Source of the DNA: a virus
Virus record (IMG/VR): IMGVR_UViG_3300008450_000005
Location: 1 to 64,000 of that record
Length of the DNA: 64,000 nucleotides
Direction: 5' to 3' (one strand)
Under the pieces are notes generated by a model. That model did no database searches. It had not been told where the DNA came from and was given only the letters and a program-made list of their open reading frames with translations. Shown here piece by piece: positions 15,529 to 23,491 of this stretch (its first letter is position 1; each line of letters begins with the position of its first letter). A program made the position numbers and the translations under genes.

Positions 15529-16909
15529 TTTAGATAATTCTGAGAAAAGAATAATGTCAATCTCTCACAGAGGGACTGAGCATCTAACCATCGAAAGCAA
15601 CGGGGTTTATCTAACCCATCACCGACTACCTATCCAAACCTATGACGGAGACTCTTGGCAGCAGCCAATCGAAATACAAGAAAATGTTTATTTACTTTTT
15701 AATGGAGAAATTTTTAACTATGATACGAGCCTTTATTCATCAGACACAGAATATTTGGTTGATCTCTTCAGAGGATGGAGGGGTGATAATATCCAACTAT
15801 TTACCGCCAATTTTTTACCTCATATCCTGACATGGGACGGATTCTGGTCTATAGCAATAATTGATACAAACACTAAAGATATTATTGCTTTCACAGATCC
15901 TCTCGGGAAGAAACAATTATACAGGAACAAACAAGGAGAACTTTCCTCTGAGATAAAAGGTGTTAGAACAGCAGATTCTAAACTGAATCAACACTTCATC
16001 AGCACCGTTCTAAAATTCGGCTATAATACGGATAGCAACACAACTTGGGAAAATGTTGAACGACTCAAGCCGAACACCATCTATCATTGGAACCTTGCAG
16101 CAGCCGACTTTGTTACCACGTTCAGCAAATACTACAACTTCAATCACCCGATTTCTGATTTAGCCGGATCTGATTACGAAGCTCACATGGAATGGCTTTG
16201 GACTGCTATGTTCAGAAGCGTTTCTAGAAGAGCATTAGTTTCTAAGTATCCAACCTCTCTGTTGGTTAGTGGAGGATTGGATTCTGCTATTATTGCTGGA
16301 ATCATGCACCACCAGAATATTAATAGCCAGTGGTTCAGTATTGAAAACGGAGAGACCGAGTATGTCAAGCTGCTGGCTGAAAAATTCGACGCCAATCCTT
16401 TTTATCTTACCTATTCTATGGAAGACGATCATCGTTTCATTTATGATAAATGGAATGAATCGCCTATAGATCTTGGTTCTGTAATCCCTCAATTTTACCT
16501 ATTTGATGCAATTAAAAAGAACAGTAATTTCCGGGTAGTAATTTCCGGCGATGGTTCTGATGAATTATTTGGAGGATATCGAAGGATTGATGAATACGAT
16601 TCCCAGTCATCGGATATTTTTGATGAGCTAAGTTACTATCATCTTCCTAGATTGGATAAGATGTCTATGGCTCACACAATAGAGCTCAGAAATCCATTCC
16701 TCGACCACGAAATAATCAGATTTGCATTGAATCTTCCTTTTGAATGGAGGAAGAATAAAAAGATACTAAAAGACACATTCGGTCCAATTCTTCCAGCTGA
16801 AATAGTGGAAAGGAAGAAAGAGGCTTTGAAAAATCCGCAAATCAAGCAGGATGCAATCCAGTATAGATACAAAGTTGTAGGCGATTTCATTGACCGCAGG
16901 GATATATAG
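15509..16909 (+). CDS. asnB: Asparagine synthetase (glutamine-hydrolysing), compact
   Basis: Makes asparagine from aspartate, ATP and glutamine. Residues 1-180 form the class II glutaminase domain: Cys2 after Met (MCGI, which fixes the start), SHRG, THHRLPIQ, LFNGEIFNY, DTEYLV and FTDPLGKKQLY. The synthetase domain has the PPi-loop SGGLDS (254-259), VISGDGSDELFGGYRR, and RLDKMSMAHTIELRNPFLDHE. At 466 aa it is shorter than typical bacterial AsnB (about 550-630), mainly at the C-terminus and between motifs, but the key residues are present. A phage copy may support Asn-rich virion protein synthesis or modify another carboxylate; the second is speculation. Its last codons contain the GATATATAG element for the next gene. 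Confidence 0.88.
   Translation: MCGILISLDNSEKRIMSISHRGTEHLTIESNGVYLTHHRLPIQTYDGDSWQQPIEIQENVYLLFNGEIFNYDTSLYSSDTEYLVDLFRGWRGDNIQLFTANFLPHILTWDGFWSIAIIDTNTKDIIAFTDPLGKKQLYRNKQGELSSEIKGVRTADSKLNQHFISTVLKFGYNTDSNTTWENVERLKPNTIYHWNLAAADFVTTFSKYYNFNHPISDLAGSDYEAHMEWLWTAMFRSVSRRALVSKYPTSLLVSGGLDSAIIAGIMHHQNINSQWFSIENGETEYVKLLAEKFDANPFYLTYSMEDDHRFIYDKWNESPIDLGSVIPQFYLFDAIKKNSNFRVVISGDGSDELFGGYRRIDEYDSQSSDIFDELSYYHLPRLDKMSMAHTIELRNPFLDHEIIRFALNLPFEWRKNKKILKDTFGPILPAEIVERKKEALKNPQIKQDAIQYRYKVVGDFIDRRDI
16901..16909 (+). promoter_or_regulatory. Putative promoter GATATATAG inside the asnB end
   Basis: Variant of the repeated element with a terminal G, 26 bases upstream of the ATG at 16927 and overlapping the asnB stop codon. 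The spacing matches the main class of promoters. Similar G-ending copies also occur inside genes (4055, 7375), so confidence is lower. Confidence 0.45.
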
Positions 16910-16926
16910 GGTAAAATAATCCCTGT

Positions 16927-17568
16927 ATGGAATTGAATCCAAAATATATTCTGACCCTCGAGAATTTCAGTCCCGAAGATCATTCAACCAACGAAAACGA
17001 CCTAGTAGATTTCTTCTCTGGTCTGGTTGACATCGGAGGTGATGCTCTTCAGCGTCAGCTCAAGCAAAAAGTTACAGCTTTTCTTCTTGATAAACTTGGT
17101 ATTAAAGAAAAAAGCAAGTTTAGCAGAATCGTACAAGAAGTTGTTGAAGAAATTGAAATTGCAGATTACTACGATATCGTTGCTGGAAGAAAAGATGCCA
17201 ATTATTGGGCACCAAAACTCGCTAAATCTTTCCAAGGTTTTCTTTTATCCGAAGGATTAAACGGAATGGCAGAAAGCTGGGGTCTTGACACAACTGGATT
17301 TCTATACGGAACAATCAAAGAAGCAATGGAGGAATACTTCACAGACCCAGGATTCCAAAAGAAATTTGCTGAGTCGGTTGTATCTTTAATCTCTCCTCTG
17401 ATTGGAGGCGAATCCACGGCAGCTAAACCATTTAGTTCTACCGATTCAGGAATCAGAAGCGAAATTGAAGAATTCGTTAAGACCAAAAAACCTAACGAAA
17501 AACCTTCAAAGAAGGAAGCTGAATCCCTGGTAAATTCGATGATGACAGGATTTAATTTTAATAAATAA
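16927..17568 (+). CDS. Hypothetical probable virion protein, 213 aa
   Basis: Unrecognised. The N-terminus MELNPKYILTLENFSP has the hydrophobic/aromatic pattern and an LEN site, but is less clear than neighbouring leaders. The body is helical with amphipathic and mildly hydrophobic segments (about 28-60 and 155-166); no certain membrane span. A Lys/Pro-rich linker lies near 185-200 and the end is helical. It starts a run of internal-protein-like genes after the metabolic pair, so a head location is plausible by context only. Confidence 0.55.
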   Translation: MELNPKYILTLENFSPEDHSTNENDLVDFFSGLVDIGGDALQRQLKQKVTAFLLDKLGIKEKSKFSRIVQEVVEEIEIADYYDIVAGRKDANYWAPKLAKSFQGFLLSEGLNGMAESWGLDTTGFLYGTIKEAMEEYFTDPGFQKKFAESVVSLISPLIGGESTAAKPFSSTDSGIRSEIEEFVKTKKPNEKPSKKEAESLVNSMMTGFNFNK

Positions 17569-17576
17569 GAAAAACA

Positions 17577-17927
17577 ATGAATATAACAGATGTTTCTAAA
17601 AGAGAGGTTCTAGATTTCAAACAGTTCCTCGGAAAAGTGCACGATGATAAGTACAAGCCATTAGCTCCAGAAAATCAACCAGATTCGAGCGATAGAACAG
17701 GCTTGCACCGCATCCAGCGTCAGCCACAGTACGATTATGTTGGATATGCAAATGCAGCATTCAATAATACCTCTGGCATTGATGTACCAGGTTACAATTC
17801 TCATGGAGATCGTCAGTACGTTAACGGTATCGGTGGTGATATTGGAATCAATGGATCTGTGTTCAATATGGATACCAGCGAATCTGTGAAAGAATCTCGC
17901 ATCTCTAGTTTCAACGATTTCGAATAA
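17577..17927 (+). CDS. Hypothetical protein with targeting-like C-terminus
   Basis: 116-aa, Gly/Asn/Tyr-rich, probably poorly ordered protein. It ends in VKESRISSFNDFE, which resembles the shared leader (compare SRVLNFSSF inside the 862-aa protein and NLRSFSDF at the start of the next gene). The N-terminus VLDFKQFLGK has the aromatic pattern without the N-E site. Such placement at the C-terminus is unusual and could be a scaffold-binding tag. A-rich DNA without Shine-Dalgarno precedes the ATG; the next gene starts 8 bases after the stop. Confidence 0.55.
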   Translation: MNITDVSKREVLDFKQFLGKVHDDKYKPLAPENQPDSSDRTGLHRIQRQPQYDYVGYANAAFNNTSGIDVPGYNSHGDRQYVNGIGGDIGINGSVFNMDTSESVKESRISSFNDFE

Positions 17928-17935
17928 TCATAATC

Positions 17936-18427
17936 ATGCAGAATCTAAGATCCTTTTCAGACTTTTCAATTAACGAAAGTAAGTCTGATCCTAAATCAAA
18001 CCCAAGTTTTAGAATTTGGTCTCAGTGGAGATCATGGATCAATATGTCTGCAAATGAAATTGAGAAATTCCTAAATTCAGATCAGGGCAAGGAAGCTGGA
18101 CTATCCAGAAAAGAGGCAAAGAAAGAAGGCGGGATTAAGACTGGAAGAGATTCAGCCCGTGCTTTAGTTAGAATGATACCTAACGGTGGAAGTTGGAGAT
18201 CTGCTTTGGATAATTGGAGTCCTAACGATTGGGAGTGGGCTAGAAGACAAGTTTCTTTTAACTCAAGAATGAGTGGGATGAAGCCCACTACGAGAGACCC
18301 GCATTTTGAAAAAAATGGTGAATACACCGATTGGATGAAATCCATGCTTATATGGGGACATGATCCCAGAAAGCCAAAGAGACAGGTTGCTTCCGAACCA
18401 ACAAACCTTAAACCAGAATACAAATAA
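17936..18427 (+). CDS. Probable internal protein with clear capsid-targeting-like leader
   Basis: 163 aa. The leader MQNLRSFSDFSINES is a clear copy of the shared peptide with I-N-E-S as likely cleavage site. The body contains AGLSRKEAKKEGGIKTGRDS, then RMIPNGG and DWEWARRQVSFNSRMSG, a Trp/Arg-rich pattern that I believe also occurs in small bacterial proteins of unknown function; I cannot name the family. The protein is strongly basic, consistent with DNA contact in the head. It is followed at once by a bidirectional terminator. Confidence 0.6.
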   Translation: MQNLRSFSDFSINESKSDPKSNPSFRIWSQWRSWINMSANEIEKFLNSDQGKEAGLSRKEAKKEGGIKTGRDSARALVRMIPNGGSWRSALDNWSPNDWEWARRQVSFNSRMSGMKPTTRDPHFEKNGEYTDWMKSMLIWGHDPRKPKRQVASEPTNLKPEYK

Positions 18428-18429
18428 AA

Positions 18430-18457
18430 AATCCCCTCGAAAGAGGGGATTTTTTTT
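18430..18457. terminator. Bidirectional terminator between convergent genes
   Basis: The 8-bp stem ATCCCCTC/GAGGGGAT carries a GAAA tetraloop, with an A-run on the left and an eight-T run on the right, so it can end transcription from either side. It lies between the plus-strand gene ending at 18427 and the minus-strand gene ending at 18456. Confidence 0.93.
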
Positions 18458-19172
18458 AGAATAGGTTTATTGCTTTTTCCTTTGCTATTTTAACTAATTC
18501 TTCGTTGGAATCTATATCTGCATCAATCTCGGCGATAAAGACTCTTGGCGTATATAATTTTGATTTGATCCTGTCTAGGACCTCGTGGATTATAAATTCA
18601 TAATCCGAAGAGAATTTATAATCATATTCCATCTGTACCTTCTTCATGATTACACCTGACAGTGAATGACCATCCTGGTTGATTATGCTTTCTTTCATGA
18701 GGTAAGCGTGGATACGATTTGTTTTCTTAGATCTGATCAATAGAAGAGAAAATGAATTACCTGAATTTTTTTGATCTACTGCTGGGACAAATTCCTTCAC
18801 TTCTACTAACTTTTCTAAATTTTTCAAGATATTAAGCATTTCTTCTCCGAATCCATACAAAATATCTTCAGAATCAGCTACGATACGATCTACCAAAGCC
18901 AATTTTTGATCTAAATCCTCTTGCTCAAAAAATTTTGTTTTTGTGTTTTCTTCTTTTTTAGTTATTTTTTCAATCCTTTCAGGAGATAAGCTTCTGTTCG
19001 TCCTGAAATTTTTCAAGTCATCAAGGCGGAGAAAAATCTCTCTCGCACTTTTTCTTGTACTTCTTTCATTCAGTTCTATTCTTAACTCTTGAAGAAAATC
19101 CATCAGCACATAATACTTATGTTCCGGATCGAGCGGTTCCTGTAGAAACCAATACGGGCTTAATCTTTTCAT
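18456..19172 (-). CDS. Hypothetical protein on the opposite strand, 238 aa
   Basis: Unrecognised. Helical and charged in the first 130 residues, including a long Glu/Lys stretch (about 60-100), then an alpha/beta part with strands SFSLLLIRS and RVFIAEIDADID. It has no shared leader, signal peptide or membrane span. It and the PhoH gene are the only minus-strand genes in the window, so it probably belongs to a different expression class from the virion genes. An AT-rich CTATATATT (19215-19223) upstream might be a minus-strand promoter variant. Confidence 0.6.
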   Translation of the reverse strand: MKRLSPYWFLQEPLDPEHKYYVLMDFLQELRIELNERSTRKSAREIFLRLDDLKNFRTNRSLSPERIEKITKKEENTKTKFFEQEDLDQKLALVDRIVADSEDILYGFGEEMLNILKNLEKLVEVKEFVPAVDQKNSGNSFSLLLIRSKKTNRIHAYLMKESIINQDGHSLSGVIMKKVQMEYDYKFSSDYEFIIHEVLDRIKSKLYTPRVFIAEIDADIDSNEELVKIAKEKAINLF

Positions 19173-19254
19173 TTACTCAGACAAATTATTTTTAAACCCC
19201 AGTAGTAAATCATACTATATATTTATGGAAATTATTCATAGGCAACGATACTCG

Positions 19255-19263
19255 GATATATAG
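19255..19263 (+). promoter_or_regulatory. Putative late promoter GATATATAG
   Basis: Repeated element, G-ending variant, 24 bases upstream of the ATG at 19279 in the gap between divergent genes, where a promoter is required by layout. Confidence 0.55.
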
Positions 19264-19278
19264 AAAAAAATAAGATAT

Positions 19279-19707
19279 ATGGCAAGAATATATGATTTCA
19301 ATAATTTCTCCAGTAGCTCGGGCTCGAGAGAAGATTATGAATTCAGATACGAGTTGGACTTTACTGATACCACCGTGGTGAATCCTCCAGAGGAATTAAA
19401 AAATCTCGACACTGCTTCGGTTAATGTCACTTATAAATCTAGTGTAAAAATTGATAAAAACGGTATCTATGATATCGATTTTTCTATCTCTGAGATGGAG
19501 ATAAGATTCGAAATGGATGATTATCCCAATGAATCAATTATTGAAGAGATCGAGCTTAAACCCGGTGTTAACATACCCGAAGATCAGATCAAGATCACCA
19601 AGGGAGATTATCTAATACCGACATATCCATCATCGATTACGATCGATATGAAAAAGGCAAACGATTCTGGAAAATTTTATATCGAAATCACATTTGGTAA
19701 GGACTAA
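19279..19707 (+). CDS. Hypothetical probable virion protein, 142 aa
   Basis: Unrecognised. The N-terminus MARIYDFNNFSSSSGS has the spaced aromatics of the shared leader but no Glu cleavage site, so it might be retained. After a Ser-rich turn the sequence is beta-rich (alternating hydrophobic strands such as ASVNVTYKSSVKID and KFYIEITFGKD) and acidic, suggesting a single small beta-sandwich. It is the first gene of a plus-strand unit; the next gene starts 1 base after the stop. Confidence 0.55.
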   Translation: MARIYDFNNFSSSSGSREDYEFRYELDFTDTTVVNPPEELKNLDTASVNVTYKSSVKIDKNGIYDIDFSISEMEIRFEMDDYPNESIIEEIELKPGVNIPEDQIKITKGDYLIPTYPSSITIDMKKANDSGKFYIEITFGKD

Positions 19708-19708
19708 A

Positions 19709-20620
19709 ATGAATTTACTCAGATACGATCAATATAGAATAAATGAAGGCTTCAGCTGGGAAGACGAAGAAATCCTCCTGCCTTGTTTAACCGGAGAGGA
19801 GCAGCCAGACTTTTTCCCTTGCTTACACCTGGTCACTTCGGGTGAGAAAGATCATTTGAATTGCTGGAATAAAAAGGGAGAGATGGTTCTCGATTTCCCA
19901 ATAGCACGGTCTTCTTACGAAATAGCCACAGACAACCCGGGAAATTTACAAATGCTGAAAATGAATCCATGGAGTACATGGATGAGAAATGAAGCTAATA
20001 GGGAAAACATTTTAGATCTGAAAGAGATTCTAGATGACACCGAAGAAGAGGATGATTTTAATCCAACCGACGAGGTTTTGCTATTTTTAGATCTTTGCGG
20101 ACTGAATTCACTGAAAACTAATTCTCACCAGAAATTAGAAAACGGAATCCACCTAATTGGATTGGATAACGGAATGGAGGCTGAGGTTGACTACGACGAA
20201 GAAAATAGGCTCATGAAAAAGTTAGATATTTTTTCTGCACCTAATGAAAAATACCCTGCAATCAGTATTTGCATCAAGCCGAAGTTAAAATGGGGTTTCA
20301 GAATTGATGACATGAATTACGAGATTAATGATGTCAAGAAGATCTCTGATCGCCAAAATTTGATTAGCTCATTAATCACTGCTGCTTTGGGCAAAACTCA
20401 GGATGATGAATCGATTGGGAATATCAGATCGTATTACGAGGAGCAACTCGCATCTCTGAAAAAACTTGTTAATTTACCAAATTTCCATAGATCAAATCTC
20501 GATCAAAAAGACGAAGAGATTTATAGATTCAAAAATCTTGTCTCTAAATACATAGGAGAAAAAACTGCTGACGAGCTTTACAAGAAAGCAAAATCTGAAA
20601 TATACCAACATTATAAATAA
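19709..20620 (+). CDS. Probable internal protein with capsid-targeting-like leader, 303 aa
   Basis: Unrecognised body. The leader MNLLRYDQYRINEG closely follows the shared peptide, with I-N-E-G as cleavage site. ATG 19709 is chosen because the leader starts there; an in-frame GTG 15 bases upstream overlaps the previous gene. The first half is acidic (DDTEEEDDFNP near 110) with several Cys and Trp, and the last 80 residues are charged helix. A head location is inferred from the leader. Confidence 0.6.
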   Translation: MNLLRYDQYRINEGFSWEDEEILLPCLTGEEQPDFFPCLHLVTSGEKDHLNCWNKKGEMVLDFPIARSSYEIATDNPGNLQMLKMNPWSTWMRNEANRENILDLKEILDDTEEEDDFNPTDEVLLFLDLCGLNSLKTNSHQKLENGIHLIGLDNGMEAEVDYDEENRLMKKLDIFSAPNEKYPAISICIKPKLKWGFRIDDMNYEINDVKKISDRQNLISSLITAALGKTQDDESIGNIRSYYEEQLASLKKLVNLPNFHRSNLDQKDEEIYRFKNLVSKYIGEKTADELYKKAKSEIYQHYK

Positions 20621-20621
20621 T

Positions 20622-21296
20622 ATGTACGGAATTAAAAGCCTACCAGGCGGATCCCACAAGGGCAAATCCAAATACGCTTACGAAGATCTCGATTTGAGCA
20701 CCTACCAGAAAGAGGTTTTTACCACTTTGGTCCGTGCACTAAGTAAGGATTACGAAAAAAGCCAGAAAGAAACACAAAAAGAGGTTTCCTCTGTTAAAAA
20801 GAAAATATTGGATATCATAGAAGATTGCTATCCAGATATGAGCGTGACCAACTGTGTGAAGAAGATATTGGACAAGTATTCAACATTCTTTAATAAGGAG
20901 CTGAAGGAGAACAATATATTATCACTTGATGAATTTGGGTACTGGATGGAAATGGATGAGTCGTTAGAAGACGTTGAATCTTTAGATGAGGCGGCATCAA
21001 ATCTGGACGCAACCATCCAAAAGTATGCTGAAGACTATTCGAAAAAGGTCGTTCGCGGTAAGACCGTACCAGTATCAACTCTTAAGAGAATCCTGAAGAA
21101 AGTACATTCTAGAGGGATGCAAGCTTTTAGAAATGCTCCGCAGTCTGTTAGACCATGGATCAGACAAATGGGAGATCCAGCAGGTGCAATTGTCTGGGGA
21201 ACATCCAGAATTAAGGCTTTCTTGAGAAAAAGCAAAGGGACTTGGTACAAATTTGATTCCGACCTAGCTGAAGACGTAACGAAAGCAGCTAATTAA
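20622..21296 (+). CDS. Probable internal protein with mid-sequence processing motif, 224 aa
   Basis: Unrecognised. The N-terminus is Gly/Lys-rich without the leader, but ILSLDEFGYWMEMDES at about 100-115, followed by SLDEAAS, resembles the shared cleavage peptide placed internally. Cutting there would give an N-terminal helical part and a basic C-terminal part of about 100 aa (VHSRGMQAFRNAP, RIKAFLRKSKGTWYKF). The C-terminal part is highly basic and could bind DNA. It starts one base after the preceding stop. Confidence 0.55.
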   Translation: MYGIKSLPGGSHKGKSKYAYEDLDLSTYQKEVFTTLVRALSKDYEKSQKETQKEVSSVKKKILDIIEDCYPDMSVTNCVKKILDKYSTFFNKELKENNILSLDEFGYWMEMDESLEDVESLDEAASNLDATIQKYAEDYSKKVVRGKTVPVSTLKRILKKVHSRGMQAFRNAPQSVRPWIRQMGDPAGAIVWGTSRIKAFLRKSKGTWYKFDSDLAEDVTKAAN

Positions 21297-21338
21297 GTCG
21301 AAACTAATTTTCCTTCTCGAGTCTATAACTGTTCATCT

Positions 21339-21572
21339 ATGGATAACGAGATTCTAAAAATAGACGAAACCATTAGGTTTAAAGCCAAAAAAGGCTTTAC
21401 CGTCCATGAATTCCATAGGCTAGGTAAGGAAGAAGAATTTCTTTCCGAAACAGTAGAGTATTTCAAGTATGATACAAGGAAAAAAGCTAAAGGAAAGAGC
21501 TCTTGGATACTTCTGAAAGATCTACAGGGTTGGATCGATATGTTAAACGGAATGGATTATGAACAATTTTAA
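21339..21572 (+). CDS. Hypothetical protein, 77 aa
   Basis: Unrecognised small protein. It has strand-rich segments (IRFKAKKGFTVHEFHRLG) and ends in WILLKDLQGWIDMLNGMDYEQF. It lacks the shared leader, signal peptide or membrane span. It opens a run of small genes before the hub region. Length, good codon use and tight spacing to the next gene support it as real. Confidence 0.5.
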   Translation: MDNEILKIDETIRFKAKKGFTVHEFHRLGKEEEFLSETVEYFKYDTRKKAKGKSSWILLKDLQGWIDMLNGMDYEQF

Positions 21573-21586
21573 TCACGGATATTCAT

Positions 21587-22288
21587 ATGTTCGGAAAATT
21601 GAAAAGACTGTTTAAAAGTGAAATTAAGAAACCAATTTCAAAAATGAGTAATTATAGCGAATTAAGTCCCGAAGAATTGCACGAAAAATTTTCTGCATTT
21701 GATTTTACTTGGATCAAGGGCGATAATACCGGTAACACAGAAAGGTTCGTCAAAGTATCTGCCAATGACCCAAATGGTCCTAAATTTATTGTTTTCCAAG
21801 GCGGAAATCGGATAAACGTCGATCTCATGGACGAATATATGGCGATGTTCCCTAAAGCTCCATCTGATGTTATCTTCGAGTCAGCTCAAAATCAGGCTCC
21901 TCAGCTTACACAGCCACTACCGATACCAAGTCAGCAAAATAAATCAAGGGTAGAAACTTCTGTCCAATCGATTTCATATGCAGATCAGAATAACATAAAT
22001 TCCGACTCACCCATTTACAAGCTTCTTGCTAAGCAAAAGAAAAACCTGGTTGATGTCAACATCAAGTTGAAGATTAATCTTCCTTCCCGCGATCTTTATA
22101 ACGTTTTAATAGATTCATTCGAAGGTGCGGAGGACGATGTTATTGATTTCATAATTAATGGTATCGAGATTGACGATATCAAGAAAAGTCTTGCTGATTC
22201 TATCAAGAAGAATTATTACAATAAGGTAATAGTAGAAAAAAATACATTGCCTGCTAAATTCAAAAAACCCTTAACAGAAACCGAATAA
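21587..22288 (+). CDS. Hypothetical two-part protein with Gln/Pro linker, 233 aa
   Basis: Unrecognised. The basic N-terminal helix (MFGKLKRLFKSEIKKP) is followed by a small domain to about residue 95, a Gln/Pro-rich linker (about 103-125), and a helical C-terminal domain (about 140-215) with VDVNIKLKINLPSRDLYNVL and many acidic residues. The next gene starts after one base. A tail-assembly or chaperone role would fit the position before hub genes, but nothing in sequence proves it. Confidence 0.55.
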   Translation: MFGKLKRLFKSEIKKPISKMSNYSELSPEELHEKFSAFDFTWIKGDNTGNTERFVKVSANDPNGPKFIVFQGGNRINVDLMDEYMAMFPKAPSDVIFESAQNQAPQLTQPLPIPSQQNKSRVETSVQSISYADQNNINSDSPIYKLLAKQKKNLVDVNIKLKINLPSRDLYNVLIDSFEGAEDDVIDFIINGIEIDDIKKSLADSIKKNYYNKVIVEKNTLPAKFKKPLTETE

Positions 22289-22289
22289 A

Positions 22290-22814
22290 ATGGAGAATAT
22301 TTTAGGAAAATATCGTGGCTTCAATGTGGTCGAAAGAGATGGAAAAGAAGGAATTCAAGTTCTATTTGACAATGTTGTTATCATGCCATTCGTTAGAGAT
22401 GATAAAGGACTTCCGCTGATGATCGGAGTTATCAAAGAGCCCAACCCATTTAGAGAGGGCGGGCAGACTATTTCGTTAATCACAGGAACGAAAGATCCTT
22501 CGGACGGAGATTATTTAACTACAGCCATGAGAGAATTGAAGGAGGAATCCGGATATGACGTAACCGATTCTGATCGCTGGTTTTACATGGGCAATGTCTT
22601 TTCATCCAAACTGGTGGATCACGAACAGCCATGCTTCGCTGTAGACGTAACTGGTGTTAAAAGAGGTGAAGCAACAGGAGATGGATCCGAATCAGAGGCA
22701 CAGCAGGAGTTCATCCTAATCCCGGCTAATGATGTTGTTAAGGTGAAAGATATTTTTATCCCTGGACTTTTCATCAAGCTATTTAAATACGTGATGGGAA
22801 TTGATATCCACTAA
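22290..22814 (+). CDS. Nudix hydrolase
   Basis: 174-aa Nudix-fold pyrophosphohydrolase. The core RELKEESGY (81-89) has the REUxEExGU catalytic helix with the metal-binding glutamates. The Gly that begins the box is present in LITGTKDPSDGD, but the spacing differs and the first box Glu is not obvious, so the loop is atypical. A second conserved feature is a beta-strand insertion before the box (MIGVIKEPNPF). Substrates of the family include nucleoside diphosphate derivatives, NAD-type molecules and RNA caps; the actual one is unknown. It sits with genes of unknown function, not with the metabolic pair. Confidence 0.8.
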   Translation: MENILGKYRGFNVVERDGKEGIQVLFDNVVIMPFVRDDKGLPLMIGVIKEPNPFREGGQTISLITGTKDPSDGDYLTTAMRELKEESGYDVTDSDRWFYMGNVFSSKLVDHEQPCFAVDVTGVKRGEATGDGSESEAQQEFILIPANDVVKVKDIFIPGLFIKLFKYVMGIDIH

Positions 22815-22838
22815 TAAAGAAGACAAAACCGCATAGTC

Positions 22839-23147
22839 ATGAGTTTATCACGAAAAGAAAGAAGACAAGCAGCAAAAAAAATGGGATTCCTATCGCAAGA
22901 TAACTCATTCAAGAATTTTGCTGAACGACTTGGTAGATCTAACCAGGCTGGAAGCATGATACACCAAAGGCATTTAGAGGACCAACGATGGGATCTGAAG
23001 AAGCAGGAAGAGATCAGAGAGAGGGAAAGACTCATGAGCGAAATAAATGCAAGGAAAGAATCGCACAAAGAAGAAGAGTTCAGACTCGACGTTTCATCAT
23101 TTGATTTCCTAAATCAAATGGAAAATGGTGAAGATCAACCTCAATAA
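22839..23147 (+). CDS. Small charged coiled-coil protein, 102 aa
   Basis: Unrecognised. Highly charged: a basic N-terminus (SRKERRQAAKKMG), then a long Arg/Glu helix (about 43-78). Composition suggests an extended helix that could bind nucleic acid or act as an assembly chaperone. It is directly adjacent to the next gene and in the same unit as the hub proteins. Confidence 0.5.
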   Translation: MSLSRKERRQAAKKMGFLSQDNSFKNFAERLGRSNQAGSMIHQRHLEDQRWDLKKQEEIRERERLMSEINARKESHKEEEFRLDVSSFDFLNQMENGEDQPQ

Positions 23148-23477
23148 ATGCTAACTAATTCCGTAAGATTGACGTTTTTTGTAACAGAACAGAATCTGAA
23201 AGAAGCTAAAAAAAGGCTTGGTAGCCGAGAACTGTACATTGTAGACATCTCGAAGATCATTCGAGATCTGGGTTATAGCGTTTGTGATTTAACTCCTGAA
23301 AGTGAATTCGTGATCAATTTTTCTGTAATGAAGAAAATCCAACAAGGAATATATAATACGAAGAGTAAAGATATACTTGTGATCAATAAAGAAATGAGTG
23401 ACGGATTCATGGAAGGACTACAATTCTTTCTGGATGGTTTCGTAGAAATTGATTATGAGATAGATTTACTCGAGTAA
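23148..23477 (+). CDS. Hypothetical protein, 109 aa
   Basis: Unrecognised alpha/beta protein that starts on the base after the previous stop. The pattern VRLTFFVTE, LYIVDISKIIRDLGY, EFVINFSV, DILVINKEM alternates strand and helix, like a small P-loop-type or Rossmann-type sheet, but no Walker A motif is present. The acidic C-terminus (EIDYEIDLLE) lies 14 bases before the first large structural gene. Confidence 0.5.
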   Translation: MLTNSVRLTFFVTEQNLKEAKKRLGSRELYIVDISKIIRDLGYSVCDLTPESEFVINFSVMKKIQQGIYNTKSKDILVINKEMSDGFMEGLQFFLDGFVEIDYEIDLLE

Positions 23478-23491
23478 ATCAATCATATTGA

